Part shown: positions 28,622 through 38,054 of the stretch, piece after piece
Position numbering within the stretch: the stretch's first letter is position 1
Layout of the letters: each line of letters starts with the position of its first letter
NCBI RefSeq assembly: GCF_030439915.1
Contig: NZ_JAQFJG010000003.1
Location: forward strand, 154,761 to 218,760
Direction: 5' to 3'
Length of the DNA: 64,000 nt
From: Streptococcus sp. SPS1
GTDB lineage: Bacteria; Bacillota; Bacilli; Lactobacillales; Streptococcaceae
The notes under the pieces: model-generated
What the model saw: only the letters and a program-made list of their open reading frames with translations
What the model was told of the DNA's origin: nothing
The model's database searches: none
Translations under genes and position numbers: made by a program

Positions 28622-31318
28622 TTAACCTGAATTACGCAATCCTGTCGCAATTCCGTTGATGGTGATATGAATCAATCGTTCTTGATCACTGGACAATTCT
28701 CCACGACGTTGGCGTTTGATCAACTCCAACTGAATATAGTTGAGAATATTAAAGTAAGGCATACGGTAATCCAGACTAGCTTTTAGATATGGATTGTCAG
28801 CTAAGAGTTCGTCATGTCCTTCAATAGCCAAGATAACGTTCTTAGTAACTTGCCATTCATTTAAAATAGTCTCATAGATGGCCTTAACTTGCTCGTCTTC
28901 ACAAAGTTTAGCATATTCAAAAGCAATATTCATATTTGATTTTGACAAAACCATATCAACATTTGAAAGAAGCGATTGGAAGAAAGGCCAATTTTGGTAC
29001 ATATCTCGTAAGATAGCAATATTCTCTGGATTTTTATCGATAAATTCCTTGAAGCTTGAACCAACCCCGTACCATCCAGGGAACATAACACGACTCTGTG
29101 ACCATGAGAAGACCCAAGGGATGGCACGCAAACCACCGATTTCAGTAATCGTCTTACGAGCGGCTGGACGAGAACCAATATTAAAACTTGAAATAGCCTT
29201 GATTGGACTCGACTCGAAGAAATAATCATAGAAATGCTCATTACCAAAGACCAAATCACGGTAGATATCGTAACTACGGTCCACTACTTGATCCATAATG
29301 GCTTCATAACGATTTGAGGTATTGGTATCGCTCTTCTTCTGAGTAATCATACGGTTAATAGCTGCCGATACTAGCATTTCAAGATTATAGTAAGCGGCGT
29401 CTTTATTACCGTATTTATTCCCAATTACTTCACCCTGCTCCGTCAAGCGGATACGATCCTTGATAGACTTGAGCGGTTGAGAAGTGATAGCTTCATAGGT
29501 TGGTCCACCACCACGACCGACAGTCCCACCACGGCCATGGAAGAAGGTAACCTTAACGCCAAATTCATCTCCAATAGCAGTCAATTGTTGTTGAGCCTTG
29601 TAAAGGGTCCAACATGATGATAAGTAACCGCCATCTTTATTACTATCAGAGTAACCAAGCATGATTTCTTGGTAGTTATTGCGTGAAGCAATCCATTTTT
29701 TGGCAAGAGGAAGAGAAAGATATTGTCTCATTGTTTCCTCTGAATGATCCAAGTCTTCAATTGTTTCAAAAAGGGGAACAATCTGAACACGCGCCCTTTC
29801 CGTATCCACCAGTCCTACTTCTTTTAATAGAATAGCTAATTCTAGCATATCAGAAAGGCTGGTAGCATGCGAAATGATGGTTTGGCGGATGACATCATCT
29901 CCCAACTTATCTTTCAAAACACGAGCCGTCTTAAAAATAGCTAGTTCTTTTGCTAATAATTCTGATTTTTCTGCGTGAGTCGCAGAAAGAATTCGGGGAT
30001 CTTCTTCTAATTCTTTCAAGAGAAGGTCACACTTTTCTTCTTCGCTCAACTCGCTATAGCGAGAATGAATTCCTGCTGATTTCAAGAGTTCTGCCACACA
30101 GGCTTCATAGACGCTAGAGTCTTGTCGCATATCAATTGATGCTAGGTAAAAACCAAATATCTCTACTGCCTGCAATAATTCCACAAAATCACCTGAAATC
30201 AAGGACTCGCCCTTATTTTCTAGTAAAGAATCTCGAATGGCAATCAAATCCTTGTAAAAATCATTGGCGGTTTCATAACGAGTTCCAACTTCTTTATCCT
30301 CAATCAGATAGGTTTTTGTTGCTTGGATTTTTGATTGAATATCAAACAAGGCACGACGGTAAAGCTCTTTTTCGCGGTAAATCGAGTTATCCTTGGACTG
30401 ACGAGCCATTTCTCTGACTTGCTTACTTACATTGACAATACTAGTTGAAAGAGAAAACTCACGATAAAGTTGGTAAATCTTTTCATCGTAGTAGTTCATG
30501 ATGACTTCACACTGAGTGAGTGCAGACTGCTTCAAGGTATCTGCTGTAACAAAGGGATTCCCATCACGGTCACCACCTATCCACATACCCATGGTGATTG
30601 GCTTAGCCTGTTTTAAATTCAACCCATGCGCTTGCGCTAAACGCTTATACTCCGTCGTCAAGTGAGGTACAGCTTTCAAAAAGGAGCTGTTGTAATATTC
30701 CATAGCATTCGTGATTTCGTTAGTTACTTTTAATTTTTTCTCACGAATCATGTCTGTCTGCATGATAATTTCGATGTAACGACGCAAATCATTGTGCCAT
30801 TTTTCTTTATTGATCAACCCCAACTTAACATCACGGTATTTACGCAAAAGACTATGGATATGATTTGTTAAATCCAACATACTTTTGCGTTGCACTTGTG
30901 TTGGATGGGCTGTCAAAACAGGGACAACATTCAAGTGTTCTAGGATCTCAACGGCATTTTCTTTTTCAGCAACCATTTTGATCGTTGTAGATAATTTACC
31001 TAAATAGTCCTGATCAATATTATTTTGATGATTGATTTCATAAGCTAAATCCACATCCTCTGAAATATTAATCAAAAGAGGTAAGATTGAAAAATAGCGT
31101 GAAATATAGACCATTTCATCATTTGATAAGCTAGTCACTAGACGGTTTAGACCTTGATAATCTTCTTGAGTTGACAATTCTTTCAACTGCATGATTTTTT
31201 CAAAGGTCTCTGGGGCAAGCATGTTTTTAGTAATATCTTCCAGCAATTCTGTTAGAATCAATACTTCTTCTTGCACAACACTTTTATTACTATAGTTTTC
31301 TAATTTTTGAAGAGACAT
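28622..31318 (-). CDS. ppc: Phosphoenolpyruvate carboxylase
   Basis: An 898-aa anaplerotic enzyme that makes oxaloacetate from PEP and bicarbonate, feeding aspartate synthesis in organisms without a full TCA cycle. The active-site motifs are intact: [11 protein letters not shown] near residue 135 (catalytic His) and the glycine loop [15 protein letters not shown]. The C-terminus ends RNSG, typical of the PEP-binding tail (consensus NTG/NSG). AAAGGA precedes the ATG 24 bases after the ftsW stop, so ftsW-ppc is co-transcribed. No clear terminator lies between ppc and the T-box promoter. Confidence 0.97.
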   Translation of the reverse strand: MSLQKLENYSNKSVVQEEVLILTELLEDITKNMLAPETFEKIMQLKELSTQEDYQGLNRLVTSLSNDEMVYISRYFSILPLLINISEDVDLAYEINHQNNIDQDYLGKLSTTIKMVAEKENAVEILEHLNVVPVLTAHPTQVQRKSMLDLTNHIHSLLRKYRDVKLGLINKEKWHNDLRRYIEIIMQTDMIREKKLKVTNEITNAMEYYNSSFLKAVPHLTTEYKRLAQAHGLNLKQAKPITMGMWIGGDRDGNPFVTADTLKQSALTQCEVIMNYYDEKIYQLYREFSLSTSIVNVSKQVREMARQSKDNSIYREKELYRRALFDIQSKIQATKTYLIEDKEVGTRYETANDFYKDLIAIRDSLLENKGESLISGDFVELLQAVEIFGFYLASIDMRQDSSVYEACVAELLKSAGIHSRYSELSEEEKCDLLLKELEEDPRILSATHAEKSELLAKELAIFKTARVLKDKLGDDVIRQTIISHATSLSDMLELAILLKEVGLVDTERARVQIVPLFETIEDLDHSEETMRQYLSLPLAKKWIASRNNYQEIMLGYSDSNKDGGYLSSCWTLYKAQQQLTAIGDEFGVKVTFFHGRGGTVGRGGGPTYEAITSQPLKSIKDRIRLTEQGEVIGNKYGNKDAAYYNLEMLVSAAINRMITQKKSDTNTSNRYEAIMDQVVDRSYDIYRDLVFGNEHFYDYFFESSPIKAISSFNIGSRPAARKTITEIGGLRAIPWVFSWSQSRVMFPGWYGVGSSFKEFIDKNPENIAILRDMYQNWPFFQSLLSNVDMVLSKSNMNIAFEYAKLCEDEQVKAIYETILNEWQVTKNVILAIEGHDELLADNPYLKASLDYRMPYFNILNYIQLELIKRQRRGELSSDQERLIHITINGIATGLRNSG

Positions 31319-31342
31319 AGACTATCCTTTCTTTATTCTACT

Positions 31343-32566
31343 TCACAGAAGGTTCATTGGTTGATTTTCCAATTCTCGGTACAACTTAGCGCGTTTTTCA
31401 CTGGCATCAATATTTAAAACAAAGGCCACTGCCACTGATAAGACTAGAAGACTATTTCCACCCTGGGATAAGAAGGGAAAGGTTACTCCTGTAGATGGAA
31501 TCAAGCCCGAAATCCCTCCGATATTGACAAATACCTGAACCAACATCATCCCTCCGACACCGAGTGCAACCATGGCATTGAAAGGATTCTCCGCTCGGAT
31601 ACCGACCAAGATAATCCGCAAAATCATGAAAAACAAGAGAGCTAAAATAAGACTGGCACCAACAAAGCCAAATTCTTCAATCACAATAGAAAAGACAAAG
31701 TCTGTATGAGCTTCTGGTAAATAACCTCGTTTTTCAATCGAGTTTCCAAGACCTAGACCAAACCAACCGCCATTGACCATGGCAAAATAAGAATTAGATA
31801 ACTGGTGACCCGCATCAGCACGATCGGCAAAAGGATTAAAAAAGGCACTAAAGCGCTTGGCTACATAGCCAAATACTGGAATTTTTGAAAAGGTCTCAAC
31901 ACCGATTAGGCTGATAGTTGTCAAGACAAAGACAGAAGCGGCAGATACGAGCGCCAGAATGGTTGAAAACCAGCGATAAGCGATTCCACTAACTGTATAC
32001 ATAATCAAGGAAACCAATACTAAAATAGTCGCATTTCCTAAATCAGGGAAAATTCCCAAACTTCCAATCAGAACCAGGAGAACGAATCGCCAATCATTAA
32101 AAGCACGGGGAAGCCATTGATTTTGAGTCAAAACTTGAAAATCATAAATAGCTATTTCTTCTTGCTGTTTGGAGAATCGGTGAGCCAAATACCAAATAAT
32201 AATGATTTTTAAGTACTCAGCTGGCTGAATAGTTACTCCTGCAACCGAAATCCAACCGTATGCCCCGTTTACGGAAATACCAATAAAACGAGCCAAGAAC
32301 AATAAAAGCATTTCTATCAATATAACTAAAATGATTAGTCGCTCATTTCTCAAAAAATCTAGTCTCAATTTATAAATTAAGGCAATCAGTATCAAACTAA
32401 CAATCCAAAAGATTCCTTGGTTTCGAACCAATTGCAAGGCGCTCTTGCCTTCTTCGATTAAAATAGCACTGGTGGTCGAATAGACCACAATCAAGCCCAA
32501 AATAGATAAAAGCAAGTAGGGAATCAAGATGGAATAATTTAATAAGTGCCTCTTACTAATCTTCAT
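31343..32566 (-). CDS. ftsW: FtsW-type SEDS peptidoglycan polymerase
   Basis: A 407-aa SEDS-family membrane glycosyltransferase for septal peptidoglycan. About ten membrane helices are visible. The conserved residues include NGAYGWISVAGVTIQPAEYLK (loop after TM3/4) and the long external loop with the active-site region AGHQLSNSYFAMVNGGWFG. The final GGISGLIPSTGVTFPFLSQGGNS is the SEDS signature and fits FtsW better than RodA by context (ppc neighbour). It has its own TGGTATAAT promoter and lies in front of ppc. Confidence 0.93.
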   Translation of the reverse strand: MKISKRHLLNYSILIPYLLLSILGLIVVYSTTSAILIEEGKSALQLVRNQGIFWIVSLILIALIYKLRLDFLRNERLIILVILIEMLLLFLARFIGISVNGAYGWISVAGVTIQPAEYLKIIIIWYLAHRFSKQQEEIAIYDFQVLTQNQWLPRAFNDWRFVLLVLIGSLGIFPDLGNATILVLVSLIMYTVSGIAYRWFSTILALVSAASVFVLTTISLIGVETFSKIPVFGYVAKRFSAFFNPFADRADAGHQLSNSYFAMVNGGWFGLGLGNSIEKRGYLPEAHTDFVFSIVIEEFGFVGASLILALLFFMILRIILVGIRAENPFNAMVALGVGGMMLVQVFVNIGGISGLIPSTGVTFPFLSQGGNSLLVLSVAVAFVLNIDASEKRAKLYRELENQPMNLL

Positions 32567-32637
32567 AGTATCACCACTCTACTAGGATACAGACAAATCT
32601 GTTCCAAATTCCGTTTTATTTTCTAGTTTTGATTGCT

Positions 32638-32643
32638 ATTATA
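32638..32643 (-). promoter_or_regulatory. Extended -10 promoter of ftsW-ppc
   Basis: Minus-strand TGGTATAAT about 72 bases before the ftsW ATG, just past the prsA terminator. Confidence 0.55.
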
Positions 32644-32728
32644 CCATTTTTTCAGAAAGAAAAAAACTCTTACCTTACAATCCTTCGAATTTTACTGTTT
32701 TTACAGAATTATTTCCAGACTCAAGTTC

Positions 32729-32759
32729 AAAAAATACAAACCTCAAAAGAGATTTGTAT
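32729..32759 (-). terminator. Rho-independent terminator of prsA
   Basis: Minus-strand 11-bp stem ATACAAATCTC/GAGGTTTGTAT (one mismatch or wobble) with a TTTT loop and six T after it. Confidence 0.88.
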
Positions 32760-32768
32760 TGATTTGGA

Positions 32769-33707
32769 CTATTCTTTTGATGAACTGCTTGAGCTTGAAT
32801 CTCCACCACCGATATATTGGGTAAAGATATTTTGGAAGGCTTGGTCCTTAACCTTGATATTGGCTGCTTGCAATTCTTTTCCGATAATGCTTTGAACAAA
32901 TGTTGAATCATTTTGTTTTTGAGTCAAGATAACAGTTTTTAATTTTTCTTTGTAGTCATCAATATTAGATGATTTTTCTGTTTTCTTAATGAGTTTTACA
33001 ATGTAATATTGGCTGCTGTAGGCTTGTGTACCAGTGGCTGTAATCACATCAGAAATGCCATTTACATCTAAAGCAAAAGCAGCTTTTTTAACTTGTTCCG
33101 GTACTTCTGTTGAAGCAGAATCAAAGGTGATTTCTCCACCATTCGCTTTAGTTTTCTCATCAGTTGAGTTATCTTTAGCTAATTGAGCAAAATCAGCACC
33201 TTCTGCCTTGGCTTTTTCGAGAACTTCTTTGGCCTTATCTTCATTATCAAGACGGATGATTTGAGCCGTTACGTCTGGAGTGTATTCGTCAAATGCCTTC
33301 TTGTAAGCATCATCTGTCAATTCAGCTTCTGCTGCCTTCTTAACTGCCAACTCAACCAATTTACTTGTACGAATTTGAGCTTTACGTGTTTCAAGAGTCA
33401 TACCTGCTTGTGACAAGACACGTTGGTAGTTTTCACCATATTGTTTTTCTTCTTCGGCAATAGTGTCGTTGACTTCTTTGTCATCTACTTCTGAACCGTA
33501 TTGTTTCTCAAATACTTTTTGGATGGTCAGGTTCAACAACACTTGTTGAGCTGAAGGATTGCTCTTCACTTGCTCATAAAACTGATGTTCAGTGATAACA
33601 TCTCCTTTCATGCTGATAAGGTCTGCCCCTTCTGAACCTTTCGAACAAGCTGCTAAAGTTGCTACTGATAATAGTGTAATGGCACCTGCCAATAGTTTTT
33701 TCTTCAT
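32769..33707 (-). CDS. prsA: Foldase lipoprotein PrsA (PpmA), peptidyl-prolyl isomerase
   Basis: A 312-aa surface lipoprotein that helps fold exported proteins. The signal peptide MKKKLLAGAITLLSVATLAAC has the lipobox LAAC with Cys21. The parvulin domain occupies about residues 140-235 (DVTAQIIRLDNEDKA onward). The C-terminus ends in a run of serines (GGGDSSSSSSSKE), as in pneumococcal PpmA. Flanking helical regions form the chaperone lobe. AAGGAG precedes the ATG. It is downstream of the O-methyltransferase in the same direction. Confidence 0.95.
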   Translation of the reverse strand: MKKKLLAGAITLLSVATLAACSKGSEGADLISMKGDVITEHQFYEQVKSNPSAQQVLLNLTIQKVFEKQYGSEVDDKEVNDTIAEEEKQYGENYQRVLSQAGMTLETRKAQIRTSKLVELAVKKAAEAELTDDAYKKAFDEYTPDVTAQIIRLDNEDKAKEVLEKAKAEGADFAQLAKDNSTDEKTKANGGEITFDSASTEVPEQVKKAAFALDVNGISDVITATGTQAYSSQYYIVKLIKKTEKSSNIDDYKEKLKTVILTQKQNDSTFVQSIIGKELQAANIKVKDQAFQNIFTQYIGGGDSSSSSSSKE

Positions 33708-33773
33708 GTCTACTCCTTTGAGATAAGTGTTACTCTATCTATTTTACTATATTTTCTTAAATTTTTCTGAAAA

Positions 33774-34487
33774 TCATTCGCTGTCAGGCAATTGAACATC
33801 TGCTACATTTTTACGAAGCATGAGAATGCCGTCTCCCAGAGGTACTAGTGTTGCGGTAAGTCCTGGATTGTCTAAGGTTGCATCAAATAGTCTTTGAAGG
33901 CCTCGATAAATAGTTCGCTGGCCACGACGGACTTCCATAATATCCTTGGCAACATCTCCACCTTGGAAAATATCATCCAAAACAACCACACCTCCAACTT
34001 CCAAATGTTTGAGGATTTCTGGCAGAAAGACGATATATTTAGACTTGGCAGAATCCATAAAGACGAAATCATAGGACTCTGTCAGCGTTGACAAGACATC
34101 TACCGCATCTCCTTCTAAAAGTGTGATTTGCTTACTACTGTCAAACTGAGCAAAATTTTTCTTGGCAAAACCAATCATTTCTGGATTGCGGTCAATGGTT
34201 GTAATCTTAGCATTTTGCGCATGTTCTGCCATCAAAAGGGCTGAAAAACCGATAGCCGTCCCAATTTCCAGAATGTTTTTAGGCTGCATGGTTTCCATGA
34301 GAAAACGGAAATAAGCAACCGTTTCATGGGGAATGATGGGAATATTTTCCTTGCGAGCAAAGTCTTCCAATTCTTTCAGGGAACCTGTGACTTGCTTTTG
34401 ACGCTGGCGCATCAAGTCCACAATTTCTTCTTTGACAACAGGACGACGCATGTTATGGTTGGCATTCTTACTATACGATTCAACCAT
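33774..34487 (-). CDS. SAM-dependent O-methyltransferase (CaiE/COMT-like)
   Basis: A 237-aa class I methyltransferase. Motif I LEIGTAIGFSALLMAEHA, the acidic loop after TTIDRNPEM (SAM ribose) and FVFMDSAKSKY match the catechol/caffeoyl-CoA O-methyltransferase group (methyltransferase 3 family). The substrate is unknown. I start at ATG 34487 (MVESYSKNAN), one base after the pepF stop, by translational coupling; the frame is open to 34529 but that ATG has no SD and lies inside pepF. It sits between pepF and prsA, the normal pneumococcal order. Confidence 0.88.
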   Translation of the reverse strand: MVESYSKNANHNMRRPVVKEEIVDLMRQRQKQVTGSLKELEDFARKENIPIIPHETVAYFRFLMETMQPKNILEIGTAIGFSALLMAEHAQNAKITTIDRNPEMIGFAKKNFAQFDSSKQITLLEGDAVDVLSTLTESYDFVFMDSAKSKYIVFLPEILKHLEVGGVVVLDDIFQGGDVAKDIMEVRRGQRTIYRGLQRLFDATLDNPGLTATLVPLGDGILMLRKNVADVQLPDSE

Positions 34488-34488
34488 C

Positions 34489-36291
34489 TTATGCCAATCC
34501 CAATTTTTCAACAAGGACTTCAAACTCATTCAAACGACGTTCAAAGACTGCAAAGGCATCGTTGAGATAATCTTCCTTCTCCATATCAACACCAGCTTTT
34601 CTCATGACATTAAGTGGATAGTCAGATTTACCTGCCTTGAGGTAGTCGATATAGCGGTCACGGTCTTCTTGACTACCATGGACAATCTTTTCAGCCAGGG
34701 CTGAAGCTGCTGCAAAACCAGTTGAATATTGATATACATAGTAGTTATAGTAGAAGTGTGGAATGCGGGCCCACTCGTATTGGATTTCAGGATTGTCTTC
34801 CTTACTCAAACCATAATACTCTTGGTTCAAGTCTGCGTAGAGTTTATTTAAGAAATCGCTTGTCAAGACTTCTCCATTTTGATCCGCTTGGTGAATGGCG
34901 TGTTCAAACTCAGCAAATTGAGTTTGGCGGAAAACTGTTCCACGGAAACCGTCTAGGAAGTTATTGAGAATAGCAAAGCGTGTTGCGTCGTCTTCCACTT
35001 CTTCCAATAATTTCTCCGTCAAGATATTTTCATTGGTCGTTGAGGCAATTTCAGCCAAGAAGATAGAGTAATCTCCGTAAACATAAGGTTGCGTTTCACG
35101 AGTATAGCTAGAATGCATACTGTGACCTGTTTCATGAACTAGAGTAAAGAGATTGTCTAGATTGTCCTGCCAGTTAAGGAGCATAAAGGCATTGGTATCG
35201 TAAGAACCGCCAGAGTAGGCACCTGAACGCTTACCTTGGTTTTCGTAAACGTCAATCCAACGCTCACTGAAAGCACGTTTAACACGGCTCAAGTAATCTT
35301 CACCCAAGACTGCCAAGGCATCTTCTGCCTTTTTCAAGGCTTCTTGGTAGGTGAAACTATAATCTACTGACGAAAGCGGTGTATAGACATCGTACATCTT
35401 GAGGTCTGAAATCCCCAAAATCTTTGAACGAAGCTCAAGGTAACGATGCAAGAGGGGCAAATGCTTGCGAACTGCTGCTACCAAATTGTCATAAACACTT
35501 TCTGGAACAAAATTTGCTGCGAGAGCTGCATGACGAGCACTCTTGTAGTTGCGAACTTTTGCACGATAGTTTTGAACCTTAACATTTGTTTGCAAGGTTT
35601 TAGCATAAGTATGTTGGAATTGCTCGTAAGTTGCATAAAGGGCCTGATAAGCATCTCGGCGAACTTCACGATTTTTAGACTCCATCAAACGCATATAAAC
35701 GCCATGTGATAATTGTACTTCGTTACCATCTTCATCTTTAACAAATGGAAAGACGATATCTGCATTATCTAAAATAGCGAAAGTTTCACTTGCCGAACCA
35801 AAGATTTCACTAGCTCCAGCTAATAATTCTTCTTCTCTTTGTGATAGAACGTGTTCCTTGCCTTGCAAAAGTTTGTCAAAATAGTGTTGATAAACCTGCA
35901 ATTTTAGCTGAGCTTCTAAAAAGTCAGCATACTGCTTTTCGCTAATCTCCATAAATTCAGGCTCATAGAATGAAAAGGCTTGGTCTAGCTGGCTATAGAG
36001 AGTCATGGCCTTGGCATAGTACTCTTGGTACTTGGCTTCACGTGTATCCTGGTCATTTTTCATATGAGCATAAACGTAAAGCTTCTCCATCTGGCGTTCC
36101 ATTTCAAGAGAAAATTCAGTGATTTCTAGAAGGCTATCCGCACTATCTAGGAGATGGCCTTCATACTGAGCTACTGTCTCCAATTGTTCTGTTAAATCTT
36201 TTAAGGCTTCTTCCCAAGCCTGGTCAGTTGGGTAGATCGTTGATAGATCCCATGTATCTTTTTCATTTATTTCATTTCTTTGTAATACCAT
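34489..36291 (-). CDS. pepF: Oligoendopeptidase F (M3 metallopeptidase)
   Basis: A 600-aa cytosolic zinc endopeptidase cutting medium-length peptides; called PepB in group B streptococci. The M3 motif HETGHSMHS supplies the two zinc histidines and catalytic Glu. The N-terminal M3 lid domain covers about 1-200. Length matches PepF of lactic acid bacteria. The start region reads [10 protein letters not shown], preceded by AAAGGATGGAGG. It is 18 bases downstream of coiA and thus inside the transcript initiated at the coiA com-box, as reported for the pneumococcal late competence regulon. Confidence 0.95.
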   Translation of the reverse strand: MVLQRNEINEKDTWDLSTIYPTDQAWEEALKDLTEQLETVAQYEGHLLDSADSLLEITEFSLEMERQMEKLYVYAHMKNDQDTREAKYQEYYAKAMTLYSQLDQAFSFYEPEFMEISEKQYADFLEAQLKLQVYQHYFDKLLQGKEHVLSQREEELLAGASEIFGSASETFAILDNADIVFPFVKDEDGNEVQLSHGVYMRLMESKNREVRRDAYQALYATYEQFQHTYAKTLQTNVKVQNYRAKVRNYKSARHAALAANFVPESVYDNLVAAVRKHLPLLHRYLELRSKILGISDLKMYDVYTPLSSVDYSFTYQEALKKAEDALAVLGEDYLSRVKRAFSERWIDVYENQGKRSGAYSGGSYDTNAFMLLNWQDNLDNLFTLVHETGHSMHSSYTRETQPYVYGDYSIFLAEIASTTNENILTEKLLEEVEDDATRFAILNNFLDGFRGTVFRQTQFAEFEHAIHQADQNGEVLTSDFLNKLYADLNQEYYGLSKEDNPEIQYEWARIPHFYYNYYVYQYSTGFAAASALAEKIVHGSQEDRDRYIDYLKAGKSDYPLNVMRKAGVDMEKEDYLNDAFAVFERRLNEFEVLVEKLGLA

Positions 36292-36309
36292 TAGATTCCT
36301 CCATCCTTT

Positions 36310-37263
36310 CTATTCTACCATATTTTTCAAGAAATATTGCTGATAAAAGGCTGGTGGATAAAGCTTTTGCCAATCATTTTGAGGATTTTTTTGGTAATAG
36401 GTTTGAAAATACTGATAATAGCTGGTCAAGTCCTTCTCAATTTGGCAAAAATCACCTACTAGTGGTCGAATTTGTGGATACCATTCTTTTAAGCCATAAA
36501 TCAAGAGATTTTCTCCCTTTTGATAGGCTTCTGCTTGTTCTTTCATCCAAATGGGATTTTGATAATAGAGTTGTTGCTGAATATAGCGACAGATGTCCTT
36601 GTCCTGAGAAACACTAAAACTAGATATTTTTTGTTTCTTATAGGGAAAACGTAATATCTCCAGTAGACTATCTTGACCATAGGAAAATTCCTTGATTTGA
36701 TAGTGGAGTTTGCCTCGAAGATCCTGGTGAATCAGGTATTTGAGTCTTAAAGTCTGTTTTTCCCCGTCCAATTCCCAAACATAAAAGCCCATGTTTTGAC
36801 TGAAATAGAGAAAACCTTCTTGCAGACGAGTCAACCGCTCCTTGAGCCACAGTTTTTGACCCAGCAACCACAGTACTTGGTAACCCTGACTACGATAGCC
36901 CTCACTACGCTCTTTAAGAATTTTTTGAGGCAAGGGACTACACTGAACTTCTAAAGCTAGATTGCCATTTACAAATACATCTGCAATCTGTTTAAGCTCT
37001 GGAAGAGGGTATTCTAATTGCACCTCTGAATCTCTTTTCAACCAGTGATAAAGGTATTCCTTATTAGTGAGATGTTCTGGACTTTCATTTTCAGAGGAAT
37101 AATCACAGTCTTTTAGGGATTTATGGGCAAAATGGGTCCGTACACTTGCTCCTTGCCGCAAACGGAGCTGACCTCCACAAGCTGGGCAGGTGTATGCTTG
37201 CTTCTCAAGCTTATCCTCTAACACATTTACCAATTCTCCCCTAGCATCTCTCGCAACAAACAT
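36310..37263 (-). CDS. coiA: Competence protein CoiA
   Basis: A 317-aa late competence protein needed for recombination of incoming DNA with the chromosome. The N-terminal zinc-ribbon-like part YTCPACGGQLRLRQG (28-42) and HFAHKSLKDC precede the nuclease-like domain (VFVNGNLALEVQCSPLP, a PD-(D/E)xK-style E-x-Q). The C-terminal half is helical and Tyr/Gln-rich. AAAAGGAGGG lies before the ATG, and a perfect SigX box TACGAATA ends 21 bases upstream. A terminator directly precedes the box, insulating coiA from hicAB. Confidence 0.94.
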   Translation of the reverse strand: MFVARDARGELVNVLEDKLEKQAYTCPACGGQLRLRQGASVRTHFAHKSLKDCDYSSENESPEHLTNKEYLYHWLKRDSEVQLEYPLPELKQIADVFVNGNLALEVQCSPLPQKILKERSEGYRSQGYQVLWLLGQKLWLKERLTRLQEGFLYFSQNMGFYVWELDGEKQTLRLKYLIHQDLRGKLHYQIKEFSYGQDSLLEILRFPYKKQKISSFSVSQDKDICRYIQQQLYYQNPIWMKEQAEAYQKGENLLIYGLKEWYPQIRPLVGDFCQIEKDLTSYYQYFQTYYQKNPQNDWQKLYPPAFYQQYFLKNMVE

Positions 37264-37284
37264 GATTTCCCTCCTTTTCTATAT

Positions 37285-37292
37285 TATTCGTA
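37285..37292 (-). promoter_or_regulatory. SigX com-box (cin-box) of coiA
   Basis: Perfect TACGAATA on the minus strand after a T-run, 21 bases before the coiA ATG. The same octamer stands 19 bases before comEA. Confidence 0.93.
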
Positions 37293-37326
37293 AAAAAGAA
37301 AAAAGATCAGGAAATTTCCTAATCTT
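37293..37326 (-). terminator. Rho-independent terminator after hicB
   Basis: Minus-strand stem AAGAT-AGGAAA/TTTCCT-ATCTT is palindromic (one mismatch pair) and followed by TTTTTTCTTTTTT. The coiA com-box begins right after the T-run. Confidence 0.88.
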
Positions 37327-37341
37327 CATCACTCTATAATT

Positions 37342-37719
37342 TTAGAGTTGCAAGCGACTTTCAAGAGCTTGTGTCAACACTTCAGAATAGTTCACTTTCT
37401 CACGATCTGCAAGTCTGACTAGCCACTCTGGAACTGTAACATTTTTTCGAATCGCTTTATTATTCTTCACGAAAGGCAAGGGATTGACCTGAATCAAAGT
37501 CACAAATCCATCAGAAGCTTTCAACATAGAAATGTCACTAGGAGTAGGTAGAGCCAGTCCTTCATCAATATAAGAAGCTAAAACACTCTCAAGCATTTCC
37601 CGAGCATTTTTCATTGCAAGTTCAATCGTTGCTCCTTCAGTGCCGCCTCCAAACTCCGGAAATTCAATCCAGTATCCAGTACCTTCTTTATGAAAAATAG
37701 CAGGATAAGATTTTAGCAT
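37342..37719 (-). CDS. hicB: HicB-type antitoxin
   Basis: A 125-aa antitoxin. The N-terminal HicB fold (residues 1-70; YPAIFHKEGTGYWIEFPEFGG with the family pattern, AMKNAREML helix) is followed by a C-terminal ribbon-helix-helix-like DNA-binding region (VTVPEWLVRLADREKVNYSE) that would autoregulate the operon. ATG 37719 is chosen because GGAGG lies six bases upstream; the frame runs up to 37746 without an SD. It begins 27 bases after hicA, the usual toxin-first hicAB order. Confidence 0.9.
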   Translation of the reverse strand: MLKSYPAIFHKEGTGYWIEFPEFGGGTEGATIELAMKNAREMLESVLASYIDEGLALPTPSDISMLKASDGFVTLIQVNPLPFVKNNKAIRKNVTVPEWLVRLADREKVNYSEVLTQALESRLQL

Positions 37720-37746
37720 AATACACCTCCACAATTTCCAAATCAA

Positions 37747-37935
37747 CTATAATCCCAAATCTTTTAATATTTTTCTCTCTAAACCTTTTCCTAGATCCTC
37801 ATTACCGTGAACTGGAATAGTGACAAGATAGGGAACCCCTTCTTTCTTAAAATGATGATGACTTCCTCTCTTACGAACTTCAATCCATCCATTTGCAAGA
37901 GCTAATTTTACCATTTCCTTACCTGTGATTGGCAT
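37747..37935 (-). CDS. hicA: HicA-type mRNA interferase toxin
   Basis: A 62-aa double-stranded-RNA-binding-fold toxin that cleaves mRNA. The motif RKRGSHHHFKK carries the catalytic histidine region, and YLVTIPVHGNEDLGKGLERKILKDLGL is the conserved C-terminus. Length is typical (about 60). Nothing looks damaged. AAGGTG precedes the ATG, and a consensus sigma-A promoter (TTGACA-17-TATAAT) sits just upstream. A com-box copy lies 67 bases before the start. The pair hicA-hicB is absent between tehB and coiA in the pneumococcal order I remember. Confidence 0.92.
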   Translation of the reverse strand: MPITGKEMVKLALANGWIEVRKRGSHHHFKKEGVPYLVTIPVHGNEDLGKGLERKILKDLGL

Positions 37936-37958
37936 TTATGGTCACCTTTCTATCTAAA

Positions 37959-37987
37959 ATTATACTTATAATGCGTATTTTTGTCAA
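37959..37987 (-). promoter_or_regulatory. Sigma-A promoter of hicAB
   Basis: Minus-strand TTGACA (37987-37982), 17-base spacer, TATAAT (37964-37959), 23 bases before hicA. This is a near-perfect consensus promoter. Confidence 0.88.
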
Positions 37988-38002
37988 TTCTTCTATCTTA
38001 TC

Positions 38003-38010
38003 TATTCGTA
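38003..38010 (-). promoter_or_regulatory. Second com-box copy, upstream of hicA
   Basis: Perfect TACGAATA in the second direct-repeat copy, oriented toward hicA and 67 bases upstream of its ATG, with no terminator in between. It could drive hicAB in competent cells (inference). Confidence 0.6.
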
Positions 38011-38045
38011 AAAAAGAAAAAAGATCAGGAAATTCTCCTAATCTT
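38011..38045 (-). terminator. Rho-independent terminator of tehB
   Basis: Minus-strand AAGATTAGGA/TCCTGATCTT-type stem followed by TTTTTTC and more T. It ends the long ybeY-to-tehB gene block. Confidence 0.8.
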
Positions 38046-38054
38046 CATGTATGT

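Larger units (their letters stand above)
37285..37329. repeat. Direct repeat, copy 1 (terminator plus com-box), coiA side of hicAB
   Basis: 45 bp, almost identical to 38003-38048: the first 32 bases (TATTCGTAAAAAAGAAAAAA onward) are the same. The copies then differ by one inserted base, and the last 13 bases (TCCTAATCTTCAT) are the same. The pair brackets hicAB exactly. Confidence 0.9.
38003..38048. repeat. Direct repeat, copy 2 (terminator plus com-box), tehB side of hicAB
   Basis: 46 bp matching 37285-37329 with a single-base insertion in the terminator arm (AATTCTCC versus AATTTCC). Confidence 0.9.

Noticed and set aside
37285..38048. The hicAB flanks as phage or integron attachment sites
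   Set aside because: No integrase or recombinase lies nearby and the repeat is fully explained by terminator plus com-box duplication; site-specific integration is not supported by the sequence alone.
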